Of a stretch of DNA of 64,000 nucleotides, positions 8,398 through 17,448 are shown piece after piece; positions within the stretch are counted from its first letter, which is position 1, and each line of letters starts with the position of its first letter. A program made the translations under genes and the position numbers. This DNA is from CAZUXY01 sp964624235 (GTDB lineage: Bacteria > Spirochaetota > UBA4802 > UBA5368), in contig CAZUXY010000015.1 of assembly GCA_964624235.1 (NCBI GenBank), positions 1-64,000 on the forward strand. The letters run 5' to 3'. The notes beneath the pieces are model-generated. The model was not told the origin of the DNA. It ran no database searches and saw only the letters and a program-made list of their open reading frames with translations.

Positions 8398-9468
8398 TCA
8401 GGCAGTCGCATGTAATAGTGCTCTGACCTGTTGGACAACCTGTATGCCAACGCTGCGACAATACTCGATTCCTCCTTTTTGAATGTATTTCTTTACGTCA
8501 ATAGGTGATTCGAAATCGGTTTTTGTTAACAGCCTGCAACTGATGCTGCCGAACCTTCGTTCGAACCAGTGCCCCAGTTTTTGCCCGGTGAACATGGCGC
8601 GGTTGAATTTATTTGCATCAAAGGATGAGGCTTTTTCTTTCGACGATAAGTGCATTTTTATGACTCTGAAATAACTGTTCTCGATCTCACCGGTCAACAT
8701 GCCGATGGCAAAAACTCCCGCAACAAGGGCGCCGCAGGTATTGCCGGTAAGCAGCGTACCACCGATAAAACCCCAGGACGAATTAAGCATCATGTCGTTG
8801 ATTGTCATTAAATCTTTAAGAGCTCGCAAAACGGTATGGGCGCAATGAAATGATGACGCCCTGAAAGATTCCTGCAGTGTTGAAAACGCATCGAGTGTTT
8901 TCTTATTGAGTAAGAAAGGTTTACCACAGGAACCGGATTTTATGTCGATAGCCGCTTCAGGGGACGTGCAAATGGCCTTTATGCAGTTTTTCATGCCTCC
9001 TGCTTTTCTGATATCGGTGCAAAAAAACGAACCATTGGATTTTTTAAAATATTCCATGAAATACCGGCCTTGTGTCAGTACGGGCGGAATCACTCCCGGT
9101 TTTATCCATGAATTCGAATCCTTACCGAGGAAGAGTATCGAAGAGGTAATGCCGCCGCATTCCCTGCCCAGGTTACCGATGCCTCCCGGCAGACCAGAAG
9201 AAAGCAGGACCATTCGATCAAAAGGTATGCCCTCTATCTCCATGAGGGTCCGCATTACCGCCGGTGCGCAATGTCCCATACGCAGTGTGTTTCTGAGGCC
9301 CATGAGTTGTTTTTTTCTGGTCAAATCAAGGCTGATCCCGCCAGGAGTATCTGAACATCGGAAAAGGAGTAAAGGAATTGAAGACGCCATCAACGCATTA
9401 ATAAAAGAAGAACCGGAACAAATGAAAAATCCTTTCCTGGTAATCCGCGATCCGTGGTTATCCCACAT
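8398..9468 (-). CDS. Tandem C_GCAxxG_C_C redox-active protein
   Basis: A 356-residue protein with two copies of the C_GCAxxG_C_C module, a cysteine-rich, probably redox-active or metal-binding family found mostly in anaerobes. The first module has MGHCAPAVM and GGIGNLGRECGGIT; the second has FHCAHTVLRAL and GGTLLTGNTCGALVAG. Single-module members are about 150 residues, so this is a duplication with divergence. A hydrophobic stretch at residues 20-40 might attach it to the membrane. The ATG at 9468 follows AAAGGAG. It lies just downstream of, and in the same direction as, a TetR gene, with its own palindrome-covered promoter between them. The biochemical role is not known. Confidence 0.7.
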   Translation of the reverse strand: MWDNHGSRITRKGFFICSGSSFINALMASSIPLLLFRCSDTPGGISLDLTRKKQLMGLRNTLRMGHCAPAVMRTLMEIEGIPFDRMVLLSSGLPGGIGNLGRECGGITSSILFLGKDSNSWIKPGVIPPVLTQGRYFMEYFKKSNGSFFCTDIRKAGGMKNCIKAICTSPEAAIDIKSGSCGKPFLLNKKTLDAFSTLQESFRASSFHCAHTVLRALKDLMTINDMMLNSSWGFIGGTLLTGNTCGALVAGVFAIGMLTGEIENSYFRVIKMHLSSKEKASSFDANKFNRAMFTGQKLGHWFERRFGSISCRLLTKTDFESPIDVKKYIQKGGIEYCRSVGIQVVQQVRALLHATA

Positions 9469-9487
9469 GGTATTTCTCCTTTATAAG

Positions 9488-9507
9488 TGAATAATATATT
9501 CATTATA
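9488..9507 (-). promoter_or_regulatory. Palindromic operator and -10 element before the C_GCAxxG gene
   Basis: The perfect inverted repeat TGAAT-AATAT-ATTCA spans 9488-9502. On the minus strand a consensus TATAAT (9502-9507) abuts it; a -35 element is poor (TTTATA at 9525-9530). The arms equal those at 10150-10170, so the adjacent TetR protein is the likely ligand. Confidence 0.55.
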
Positions 9508-9518
9508 TATGCAGTATT

Positions 9519-10136
9519 TTACCCTATAAATTTTGATATACCGAAAAAGTGGTATTCCAGCAGGTTCTGATACGCTTCGGCAATCTGCTGAATAGCATTA
9601 TTGGTTTTTAATATTTCCAGAACCGCCTGGAAAAGATTGGCGTATATGACTGTGAGTAATTCATTTTTATGTGGCGTCATATTGATTTCCGTAATTCCCC
9701 TCATGGATTTGATGTATTCATTCACGTTATTAATCAACATGTGTATGATTTCATTTCGAAGTCCTTCATAGCGGGTTCCCTTACCTTTATCGAGTACCGC
9801 GATCAGGTGCAGGCGGTATTCGCCGAAGAAGCTCTGCAGGTCATCATCTTTCAGATTCATCGGTTTGTATGATCTCACTGCTTTAAGTGGAATTCCTTTT
9901 GCCGTGGTAAGCTTAGAAGAAATCAGTTGTTTGAATCGCTGTATCAGTGCCGGAGTGATGATAGAATAATAAAGCTCCTCTTTGCTTGAATAGTAGTGAT
10001 ATATATTGCCGACAGAAGTGCCGGATTCACGTGCAATTTCCGCAATGGTGCTTTCGTAAAGTCCTTTATTGCTGAACACTTTCAGCGCCGCATTCACTAT
10101 CCTCTCTTTTATTTCTTTTTTTAATACTTGTGGCAT
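9519..10136 (-). CDS. TetR-family transcriptional regulator
   Basis: A 205-residue TetR repressor. The N-terminal helix-turn-helix (about 10-55) reads IAEIARESGTSVGNIYHYYS followed by SKEELY, the family signature. The C-terminal 150 residues form the ligand-binding part and resemble no specific subgroup I can name. The ATG at 10136 follows AAGG. A strong promoter covered by a perfect palindrome lies directly upstream, which implies autoregulation, and the same palindrome arms precede the downstream C_GCAxxG gene and the SDR at 2635-3471. The inducer is unknown; given the putative targets it may be a hydrophobic or redox-active compound. Confidence 0.9.
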   Translation of the reverse strand: MPQVLKKEIKERIVNAALKVFSNKGLYESTIAEIARESGTSVGNIYHYYSSKEELYYSIITPALIQRFKQLISSKLTTAKGIPLKAVRSYKPMNLKDDDLQSFFGEYRLHLIAVLDKGKGTRYEGLRNEIIHMLINNVNEYIKSMRGITEINMTPHKNELLTVIYANLFQAVLEILKTNNAIQQIAEAYQNLLEYHFFGISKFIG

Positions 10137-10149
10137 GTGTATAACCTTA

Positions 10150-10185
10150 TAATGAATATAAAATTCATTATTAACACATTGTCAA
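10150..10185 (-). promoter_or_regulatory. Autoregulatory promoter/operator of the TetR gene
   Basis: On the minus strand TTGACA (10180-10185), a 17-base spacer and TTTATA (10157-10162) form a good sigma70-type promoter. The perfect palindrome TAATGAAT-N5-ATTCATTA (10150-10170) covers the -10 hexamer, the usual position for a TetR repressor acting on its own gene. Confidence 0.65.
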
Positions 10186-10250
10186 GATGTTTTATAAGGG
10201 AACCTCTAAATAGCACAACCTGATGTAACCTTGTGGATAAATGTTAAGGT

Positions 10251-10297
10251 AAAAATCAGAATTTTCAATAATGGTATTTTGGAAAATACTGATTTTT
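10251..10297 (-). terminator. Terminator downstream of ftsK
   Basis: AAAAATCAG (10251-10259) pairs with CTGATTTTT (10289-10297), and ATTTTC (10261-10266) with GAAAAT (10282-10287) extends the stem. The minus-strand transcript ends in a U run, so it can terminate ftsK; the structure is close to symmetrical. A second inverted repeat GTGCCCAT/ATGGGCAC (10303-10310, 10330-10337) lies between it and ftsK. Confidence 0.65.
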
Positions 10298-10358
10298 ATG
10301 AGGTGCCCATAAATAAGATATCGCAGTGAATGGGCACATTAAAAAAAAAAAGGTATGA

Positions 10359-12953
10359 CTATACAAAAACTTCTCGGGGTTTGCTGCCCTGTTGCGGACC
10401 TACATAACCGCGCTCCTCCATTAGTTCGATAATTCGGGCGGCACGGTTGTATCCGATCGACAGGCGGCGTTGCAGATATGATGCGGACGCTTTTTTGGTC
10501 TCTTCTACTATTTTAAGTGCTTCTACAAACAGTTCATCATCGTTTCCGCCGTCTTCTTCGGTGTCCTCTTCATATAAGTTTTCATCAATATCAATATAGC
10601 GGGGTGTTCCCAGGCTGCGCAGATGCTGCACAATGGTCATTATTTCTTCCTCTGATATGTAGGTGCCCTGTATGCGTACCGGGAAGGAACTCATCGGTGA
10701 CTGATAGAGCATGTCCCCTTTGCCCAGAAGTTTCTCGGCACCGTTCTGATCGATTATGGTACGGGAATCAGTTTTCTGAGCAACCTGAAAAGCGATTCGG
10801 GCCGGGAAATTAGCCTTTATTACGCCGGTAATGACATCTACTGAGGGACGTTGCGTCGCCAGAACCAGGTGGATGCCGACAGCCCTGGCTTTCTGTGCTA
10901 TCCTGGTTACAAATCCTTCGATTTCCTTAGAGGCCACCATCATAAGGTCAGCCATTTCGTCCATAATAATGACTATATAGGGCAAATGCTCATATCGGGT
11001 TCCATAACCGTTTATCTTCTGATTGTACCGTTCAATGTCCCTGGTGTGCACCTCGGAAAGCAGACGATAACGTCGCTCCATCTCGAACATGGCCCATTTC
11101 AAGGCTTTTGGGGCGACATGGGGTTCAGTGATGACCGGAGTGAGCAGGTGAGGAATACCATTATAGAGCTGCAGTTCTACCATCTTTGGGTCAACCAGTA
11201 TAAAACGTACATAATTGGGATCGTAGTTATAAATAAGGCTGGTAATGATTGAGTTTACGCAGACTGATTTCCCCGACCCGGTTGCGCCCGCGATAAGCAG
11301 ATGAGGAAGTTTTTTCAGATCGAGCATTACAGGTTTTCCGAGAATGTCTTTTCCCAGACCTACCTTAAGATAACCATGCTGGTTCTGGCATTCTTTGGAG
11401 CCTATAAGATCGCCCAGCGTTACCATCTCCCTTTTTTGATTGGGAACTTCAACACCTATCGCGGATTTACCCGGAATGGGCGCGACAATACGGACCCGCG
11501 ATCCTGATAGAGCCATGGCAATATCATCCGCAAGGCCAACAATCCTGTTGACTTTAATCCCAGGTGCGATCTGCATTTCATAAAGAGTGATTACCGGACC
11601 CCTGTTGACGTTTGAGACCCTGGACTCGATACCGAATTCTCTTAAAGTATTGACCAGAAGTTCTGAATTTCTATGGACTTCAGATTTCCAGCTTGCGGAA
11701 TCGCTGTCCATGGATGATTGTAGAAAAACCGTTGGGATGATATAATCCCGGTTGATCGCGATTTCATCAAAAATTTTACTGCCGACAGGTGAATTATCCA
11801 GCTCTGGAACACCGAACAGGAAGGTCTGCTGGATATCGGGGCCATTTTTAACGCCGCGGACTTCTGTTTTTTTTGAGACATTTCTGTATGCTTCGTCGAC
11901 AACGCTTTTTTCTGGAGGTGTTATATCAGCATTGTATGCGTTTCCGGTCCCGATTTCCCCATCAGGCAAGGCTTCTTCCTCTTCGATTTCGGCGATTCTG
12001 AAGCGGTTGGTTGTGATCTTTTGTGTATTGGTAAGATGTGCCAGTGCGGCGTTAACCTCTGTTTCACCTGCATTTGATTCAGTCTCATTTTTATAAAAAT
12101 CTTCACTATTATCATCTTCCAAAACGGTGCTGATATCCACAGGTATGCTGTTTAATGCAATATCTTCTTTCAACTGAATGCGATCATCCGCAGATGAAGG
12201 GTTCGTTTCCTGGGTATCAAGCGGGTCAGTATATTCCAGCAGCCTGGGTGGCCTTTCTGATATCTCATCCTCTATCGGAGTAATGATTCTGCCATGATAA
12301 AGCGCCACCTTCCGTTTTTCTATCCAGGGAGGTTTCCCCTTTTTTTTATTCAGTGACTCTGCAATCTTGGTAAGAGGTACAGGATCCCGCTTGATCTTCA
12401 GAAGTATATAACCATAAATCGTTTTAAATAATGAAAAAAGCTTTTTGTGTGCGGCGGAACTTATTATTGCATCAAATGAAAACAAACCCAAAAGAATAAG
12501 GCCGGTAATATTCAGTATGATCACAACCAGAGCGGCGCCGACCTTTCCACTGAAACTCAGGAAAAAACGATACAGGTACAATCCTATAAAACCACCTGCA
12601 TTCTGCGGCAGGGCACTGGATTCAAACATGGCGAAAAGGGGAGAGAGTGAAATCATCCCAAAACCCAGTGCGAACATCCTTTCGAGATATACCGAGTTTG
12701 TCCCCTTTTTGATCAGGTGCCAGCCCGATATGAAAAGCAGTATACAGAGAAGCAGAGAGGGATAACCGAAGGCTATGCGGAAAATGTTTCCCAGCCATGC
12801 TCCAAGGGGACCTATCAGGTTATTAACGGACTTTCCGCTTTTCAGCAGATCGTAATCCGAGGATGAATAGGTACACAGCGATAAAAGCAGGAGTGCTCCC
12901 AGCAGAAACAGGAACACCCCTGCAATTTCACGGTACCTTCGATCGCTGATCAC
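10359..12953 (-). CDS. ftsK: DNA translocase FtsK/SpoIIIE
   Basis: An 864-residue septal DNA translocase that pumps chromosome ends through the division site. Residues 1-190 hold four or more membrane segments (alpha region), 190-390 an acidic, low-complexity linker, and about 400-780 the RecA-like motor with Walker A GATGSGKS near 557 and Walker B IIIMDEMADLM near 667. The last 60 residues form the gamma winged helix (YLQRRLSIGYNRAARIIELM) that reads polarity sequences. Length is typical. It follows uppP after 77 bases on the same strand and is the last gene of the dut-rnj-uppP-ftsK unit before the terminator at 10251-10297. Confidence 0.97.
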   Translation of the reverse strand: MISDRRYREIAGVFLFLLGALLLLSLCTYSSSDYDLLKSGKSVNNLIGPLGAWLGNIFRIAFGYPSLLLCILLFISGWHLIKKGTNSVYLERMFALGFGMISLSPLFAMFESSALPQNAGGFIGLYLYRFFLSFSGKVGAALVVIILNITGLILLGLFSFDAIISSAAHKKLFSLFKTIYGYILLKIKRDPVPLTKIAESLNKKKGKPPWIEKRKVALYHGRIITPIEDEISERPPRLLEYTDPLDTQETNPSSADDRIQLKEDIALNSIPVDISTVLEDDNSEDFYKNETESNAGETEVNAALAHLTNTQKITTNRFRIAEIEEEEALPDGEIGTGNAYNADITPPEKSVVDEAYRNVSKKTEVRGVKNGPDIQQTFLFGVPELDNSPVGSKIFDEIAINRDYIIPTVFLQSSMDSDSASWKSEVHRNSELLVNTLREFGIESRVSNVNRGPVITLYEMQIAPGIKVNRIVGLADDIAMALSGSRVRIVAPIPGKSAIGVEVPNQKREMVTLGDLIGSKECQNQHGYLKVGLGKDILGKPVMLDLKKLPHLLIAGATGSGKSVCVNSIITSLIYNYDPNYVRFILVDPKMVELQLYNGIPHLLTPVITEPHVAPKALKWAMFEMERRYRLLSEVHTRDIERYNQKINGYGTRYEHLPYIVIIMDEMADLMMVASKEIEGFVTRIAQKARAVGIHLVLATQRPSVDVITGVIKANFPARIAFQVAQKTDSRTIIDQNGAEKLLGKGDMLYQSPMSSFPVRIQGTYISEEEIMTIVQHLRSLGTPRYIDIDENLYEEDTEEDGGNDDELFVEALKIVEETKKASASYLQRRLSIGYNRAARIIELMEERGYVGPQQGSKPREVFV

Positions 12954-13030
12954 GCTATTCCTCCAGAAATCGATGCAATTAATTCATTTGATGAACATGT
13001 GTGGTTGCCGAAACGGTTCGGGGAACATAA

Positions 13031-13867
13031 TCAGGATGAATAAATTATCAACCCCAGAATCCCAATACCCATGGTATAGTAACCGAAAAGGTCGATTCGG
13101 ACCCGTTTCACCAGTATGAAAAGCACTTTCAGCGAGATCAACCCGGTTACAAGAGCAATCATCATGGATATGCCCAGAGGAATTGCGATTTCCGGCATGA
13201 TAACTTTCCGTCCCAGTTTCAGCGTTTCCAGTAAACCCGCACCGGCAATAACCGGAATGGCCATGAGAAAAGAAAACCTTGCCGCCTCTACGGGTTTCAG
13301 ACCGCACAGCATACCTCCGGTAATGGTGGTTCCCGACCTGGATATGCCCGGTAAAACAGCGAAGGCCTGAAAGCATCCTACCGCCAGGGATCGTACAATG
13401 CCCATCTCTTCTATATTTCGGCATTTCAAGGGGATAATTTTAGTGGATATAAGGATGAGTCCGTTGAGAATCAAAAGCCATAGTACCGCTGAAACCGACG
13501 AGAAAAACGATTCGATGAAATCGTGCATCAGCAGTCCGAACAGACCGGCGGGGATTGATGCAATAAAAACATATAACAGGGTTTGTATCTCCCTGTTTTT
13601 CCACTCCCTTTTAATTATACTTTCCAGTGTTCCCTTCAGCAGAGTGACGATATCACGGTACAGGTAGATAATAACAGCGAGCAGAGTAGCCAGATGAAGA
13701 GCGACAGATATGAAGAGTTCAGTATCCTGGCCGATTACTTGCAGGTATCTTTTAACCGGGTCGAGGTGTTGAACAAGAACCAGGTGTCCTGAGGAGGAAA
13801 CAGGAATAAACTCGGCGACTCCCTGGATTACCGCCAGGCAGATCAGAATCATCAGCAATCCGGGCAT
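13031..13867 (-). CDS. uppP: Undecaprenyl-diphosphatase
   Basis: A 278-residue integral membrane phosphatase that recycles undecaprenyl diphosphate from peptidoglycan and other wall polymers, and whose family confers bacitracin tolerance. The catalytic motifs are EFIPVSSSGHL near residue 20 and LPGISRSGTT near 170, between about eight hydrophobic segments. Length matches the family (265-280). Its ATG begins directly after the TAA of the RNase J gene (TAAATG), so translation is probably coupled. It is part of a housekeeping operon and no dedicated regulator is seen. Confidence 0.96.
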   Translation of the reverse strand: MPGLLMILICLAVIQGVAEFIPVSSSGHLVLVQHLDPVKRYLQVIGQDTELFISVALHLATLLAVIIYLYRDIVTLLKGTLESIIKREWKNREIQTLLYVFIASIPAGLFGLLMHDFIESFFSSVSAVLWLLILNGLILISTKIIPLKCRNIEEMGIVRSLAVGCFQAFAVLPGISRSGTTITGGMLCGLKPVEAARFSFLMAIPVIAGAGLLETLKLGRKVIMPEIAIPLGISMMIALVTGLISLKVLFILVKRVRIDLFGYYTMGIGILGLIIYSS

Positions 13868-15526
13868 TTATACCTCCAGAACCTGGACCTCAATGAGGGG
13901 GTTACGACGCGTAAGTTTAAAAATGCTGTTTTTCAGATGCTTTTTAAGAAAACCGGCGATGTCCCTTCCTTTCATGCCGTCGGACAGCAGTTTATGAATG
14001 TGTTCCTCGACATCTCTTTTTATTGCCTCATTTATCGCCCCGCTGCGGCTGGTTATGAATCCGCGTGTCACAACGTCGGGGCGTTGAAGCAGTTGTGCTT
14101 CCGAACAGACCGCGGTTATTATTACAATTCCTTCAGAACTCATGGTCATTCGGTCTCTTATCAGTCCGCTGCCGATATCTTCCAGTTCATTGCCGTCCAC
14201 CACTATCTTGTTAAGCTGGATGGAGCCCGCGATCTCAAAAGTTTTTTTGCTTAGCTCAAGAATGCTGCCGTTTTCAGCGATCAGTATTCTCGAGGGTTTT
14301 ATTTTCAATGACTCCGCGATCTCTCCATGTGCTTTGAGATGGCGGAATTCCCCGTGTATAGGCATGAAGAATTTAGGACGGGTGAGGGTAATCATAAGCT
14401 TCAGTTCTTCCTGCGATCCGTGGCCCGATACGTGGATGTCCTCGTCCTGCTCGTAAAAAACATCAGCCCCCTGGCGCATAAGGGAATTCACCACGTTGTT
14501 TACCAGGCGTTCATTACCGGGTATTACCGAAGCCGTTATTATTACGGTATCGGTTTTTCCCGCACTGAAGTGCTTATGGGTACCGGCCGCCATTCGTGAC
14601 AGCGCCGACATGGGTTCACCCTGCGAACCCGTGCATACAATAACCAGTTTTTTGTCGATGAGAGTACCGGCCTGTTTTATATCGATAATTTGATCTTCTC
14701 TGTATGAGAGATATCCGAGGTTTTTGGCGATCTCCACATTTTTCTGCATGGTGATTCCCGAGACCACCACTTTGCGATTATACTTCTGGGCGACATCCAG
14801 GACCTGTTGTATACGGTGTATATTCGATGCAAAACTCGCCACAATGATTCTTCCCCTGGATTTGGAAAAAATTTCCACGAGCTTCTCGCCGAGTACGCTT
14901 TCAGACCGGGTATATCCCTTTCGCAGGGCATTTGTGCTGTCCGACATCAGCAGCAGTACGCCCTTTTCGCCGTATTCGGAGAAACGAGACAGCTCGGTAA
15001 CGCGGCCGTCCATGGGAGAGAAATCGATCTTGAAATCGCCGGTATGCACGATAATTCCCAGCGGCGTCTGGATCGCCAGCCCCACACCGTCGATAATGGA
15101 ATGATTGACCCTGATGAAATCCACGGTAAAGCTTCCGATCTGCAGTGGGGTTGATGGTCTAACTTCGACGAAGGTGGGCATTTCCTTTGGAGGTCTTTCC
15201 TCGATCCTGCTCTGTATAAATCCCAGGGTTAGTCTGGTGGCGAACAGAGGAGCGGTGATTTCCTGAAGGAGAAAGGGAACCGCTCCAATGTGATCCTCGT
15301 GGCCGTGTGTGATGATTATGCCTTTCACCTTATGGCGGTTTTTTACGATATAACTGAAGTCCGGGATGACAAAATCTATACCCGGCATTTCTTCGTTGGG
15401 AAACATTATGCCGCAGTCGACGATTATAATCTCGTCCCGGTACTCAAAAACGGTCATATTGCATCCTATGGCGCCCAGGCCGCCGATTGGTATTATGCGC
15501 AATTTATTTTCCGATTCCTGTTTCAT
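13868..15526 (-). CDS. rnj: Ribonuclease J
   Basis: A 552-residue beta-CASP metallo-beta-lactamase ribonuclease, with 5'-3' exonuclease and endonuclease activity in RNA decay and maturation. The zinc motif HGHEDHIG is at residues 74-81, with further metal ligands in NHSIIDG and HTGDFKID, and the beta-CASP part contains STNALRKG and the CTGSQGEPMSALSRM signature. The C-terminal domain (about 440-552) ends with KHLKNSIFKLTRRNPLIEV, as in typical RNase J. The start overlaps the dut stop by four bases (ATGA) and the stop abuts uppP, so all three are translationally linked. Confidence 0.97.
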   Translation of the reverse strand: MKQESENKLRIIPIGGLGAIGCNMTVFEYRDEIIIVDCGIMFPNEEMPGIDFVIPDFSYIVKNRHKVKGIIITHGHEDHIGAVPFLLQEITAPLFATRLTLGFIQSRIEERPPKEMPTFVEVRPSTPLQIGSFTVDFIRVNHSIIDGVGLAIQTPLGIIVHTGDFKIDFSPMDGRVTELSRFSEYGEKGVLLLMSDSTNALRKGYTRSESVLGEKLVEIFSKSRGRIIVASFASNIHRIQQVLDVAQKYNRKVVVSGITMQKNVEIAKNLGYLSYREDQIIDIKQAGTLIDKKLVIVCTGSQGEPMSALSRMAAGTHKHFSAGKTDTVIITASVIPGNERLVNNVVNSLMRQGADVFYEQDEDIHVSGHGSQEELKLMITLTRPKFFMPIHGEFRHLKAHGEIAESLKIKPSRILIAENGSILELSKKTFEIAGSIQLNKIVVDGNELEDIGSGLIRDRMTMSSEGIVIITAVCSEAQLLQRPDVVTRGFITSRSGAINEAIKRDVEEHIHKLLSDGMKGRDIAGFLKKHLKNSIFKLTRRNPLIEVQVLEV

Positions 15527-15957
15527 TCTCCGCTGTGCCCGAATCCTCCGTCATTTCTATCGGTATCTCGTAGAGTGTCGGTAACTACAAATTTTGCCTG
15601 GTACACTCTTGTGAATACCATCTGAGCGATTCGCATGCCCGGCGTGATTTCAAAGGCTGAGGTACCCAGATTGGTCATGATTATTTTCACCTCACCCCGG
15701 TAATCCGAGTCTATGGTTCCAGGCGTGTTTACGAGGGTAATCCCGTATTTGTGGGCAAGTCCGCTTCGGGGACGTATCTGCGCTTCAAATCCTTCCGGTA
15801 TTTCCAGGTATAATCCTGTCGGTATCAGTTCAATTCCGCCCGGAGCAATACTGATCGGGTTTTCTATGTGGGCGCGGAGATCGGCTCCCGATGCTCCCCG
15901 GCTCTGGTATTCGGGAAGCTCAGCTCCCGATTCAATTATGATCTTTACCGGCAACAT
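15523..15957 (-). CDS. dut: dUTP diphosphatase
   Basis: A trimeric-type dUTPase of 144 residues that hydrolyses dUTP to dUMP, keeping uracil out of DNA and feeding thymidylate synthesis. All five motifs are present: GASGADLRA, PRSGLA, GTIDSDYRGEV, the PGMRIAQMVF strand, and the C-terminal RNDGGFGHSG arm that closes over the substrate. The frame stays open to a GTG at 15999, but that codon lies beside the predicted -10 element (TTGACA at 16022-16027 on the minus strand), and family members start shortly before KIIIESG, so ATG 15957 is preferred. It is the first gene of the dut-rnj-uppP-ftsK unit. Confidence 0.95.
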   Translation of the reverse strand: MLPVKIIIESGAELPEYQSRGASGADLRAHIENPISIAPGGIELIPTGLYLEIPEGFEAQIRPRSGLAHKYGITLVNTPGTIDSDYRGEVKIIMTNLGTSAFEITPGMRIAQMVFTRVYQAKFVVTDTLRDTDRNDGGFGHSGE

Positions 15958-16054
15958 GGTGCATGCGAAGTATTCGATAATAATAAAGCAACGGGCCACT
16001 ATGCAGCCGGGAACCCCGTGTTGTCAAGAAAATAGCACGGAACATATATCTAAG

Positions 16055-16083
16055 TTGACGGTGAAAGCTCTCTGGTTTAATTT
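16055..16083 (+). promoter_or_regulatory. Promoter of the KaiC-like/XRE/cupin gene
   Basis: TTGACG (16055-16060), a 17-base spacer and TAATTT (16078-16083) make a good sigma70-type promoter reading rightward. The opposing dut promoter lies about 30 bases to the left, so this 130-base gap is a divergent control region. Confidence 0.6.
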
Positions 16084-16127
16084 ATTTTAAAAGTTTACTC
16101 TTAAAATGCCTTAGAAGAGGAATGACC

Positions 16128-17399
16128 ATGATAAGCACAGGTATGAAATATCTTGATAAACTGATCGGTGGGATACGACTGGGAGACAATATAGTGTGGC
16201 AGATCTCCAACGCCGTACCGGTAGAATATTTTATAAAAAAGTTCTTCGATAAAAGCAATGATTTTCAAAACCTCGTTATCTATATTAATTTCAATTATTC
16301 GCCTCATACCATTTGCAAACGTTTCAGTGAAATTTTCACCACATTCAATTTTCTCCTGATCGATGCTTTTACCCATGGAAAGGGCAACAGTGATCCCGTT
16401 TTTCTTGATTTTTATCACAACGAGCAGGATTTCGATTTAAATAAAATTATCTGCATCGATGAACCAAGGGATATAAAACAGTTTCTTTCGGTAATGAACA
16501 AAATACAGAATGAGCATCGGGATGGATCTTTTTATGTATTCGATTCTCTGACCGGAATGAACGAGCTCTGGAAAGACGAGCGTGCCATTCTTGACCTGTT
16601 CGCGTTTACCTGTCCCAAGTTATATGAAATGAACACCATCGCTTACTGGATACTTGAGCAGGAAGCGCATTCCAAGGAGTTCATCGCCGGTTTGACCCAT
16701 ATTACCCAGATCGTTTTGTCCTTATATAATACCAACTCGGATTATTACGCCCTTAAAATTCATAAGTTGGAAGACCGTCCATCCACCAGCCTGAGTACAC
16801 CACACACTTTCAGGATAATCGACAGGGATATCCATTTCGAGGAAAAAGAAACCGGTGATATTTTCAAAATCGGGACAAAGGTAAAGGAATTACGCAAGGC
16901 GTCGAACATCACCCAGGCTGAACTTGCGGTAAAGCTGGGGATGACTCCCGGTGCTGTATCTCAGATTGAAAATGACCTTATCACACCTTCTTTAAACACG
17001 CTGGTGCATATCTCATCTATCTTTAAAAAACCTATTGAATACTTTATCAACACCGGGTTGATGGAAAACGGGAATAAAGGGTATTCCATTGTCAGAAAAA
17101 AGGACTCCCCGATTTCACTGGCAAAAAATATGAAGATTTACCATCTTGTAAACGATAAAAATTCCGAAGTAAATTCCTATTATATCATCATGGGGAGCCA
17201 CGAATCCGTTGAGGGCTCCATAAAGCTTCATAAAGGAAAAGAAATAATCATAGTGGTCAATGGATCACTCAGTGTTATAATTGGGGGTGAAGAACTGCAG
17301 TTCAGAAAGGGGGATTCCATACTGCTTGACCGGTCTTTTGTTGAAAAGTGGACAAACCATGGTAAAAGCGACTGCGAGTTTATTTATATTCAGTATTAA
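16128..17399 (+). CDS. Degenerate KaiC-like ATPase domain fused to XRE HTH and cupin
   Basis: A 423-residue three-part regulator. Residues 1-235 resemble KaiC/RadA-type RecA folds: GMKYLDKLIGGIRLGDNI is the usual entry into the P-loop and FYVFDSLTGMNEL fits the Walker B strand. The P-loop itself is lost: the GxxxxGKT expected after GGIRLGDNI is replaced by QISNAVPVEYF. Residues about 245-305 are an XRE helix-turn-helix (RKASNITQAELAVKLGMTPG, then VSQIE), and about 330-423 a cupin. HTH-cupin fusions are common sensors; the added dead ATPase domain is unusual. ATG 16128 is chosen because AGAGG then has proper spacing; ATG 16122 is the alternative. Target genes are unknown; a TPR gene follows after about 50 bases. 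Confidence 0.75.
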   Translation: MISTGMKYLDKLIGGIRLGDNIVWQISNAVPVEYFIKKFFDKSNDFQNLVIYINFNYSPHTICKRFSEIFTTFNFLLIDAFTHGKGNSDPVFLDFYHNEQDFDLNKIICIDEPRDIKQFLSVMNKIQNEHRDGSFYVFDSLTGMNELWKDERAILDLFAFTCPKLYEMNTIAYWILEQEAHSKEFIAGLTHITQIVLSLYNTNSDYYALKIHKLEDRPSTSLSTPHTFRIIDRDIHFEEKETGDIFKIGTKVKELRKASNITQAELAVKLGMTPGAVSQIENDLITPSLNTLVHISSIFKKPIEYFINTGLMENGNKGYSIVRKKDSPISLAKNMKIYHLVNDKNSEVNSYYIIMGSHESVEGSIKLHKGKEIIIVVNGSLSVIIGGEELQFRKGDSILLDRSFVEKWTNHGKSDCEFIYIQY

Positions 17400-17448
17400 A
17401 CGGCTGCCTACCGAATATAGTAGTAATAATCATTAACCTCAAAGTGTG

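Noticed and set aside
8243..8461. 72-codon minus-strand frame at the end of the C_GCAxxG gene
   Set aside because: It overlaps that gene in another frame, has odd composition and no ribosome site.
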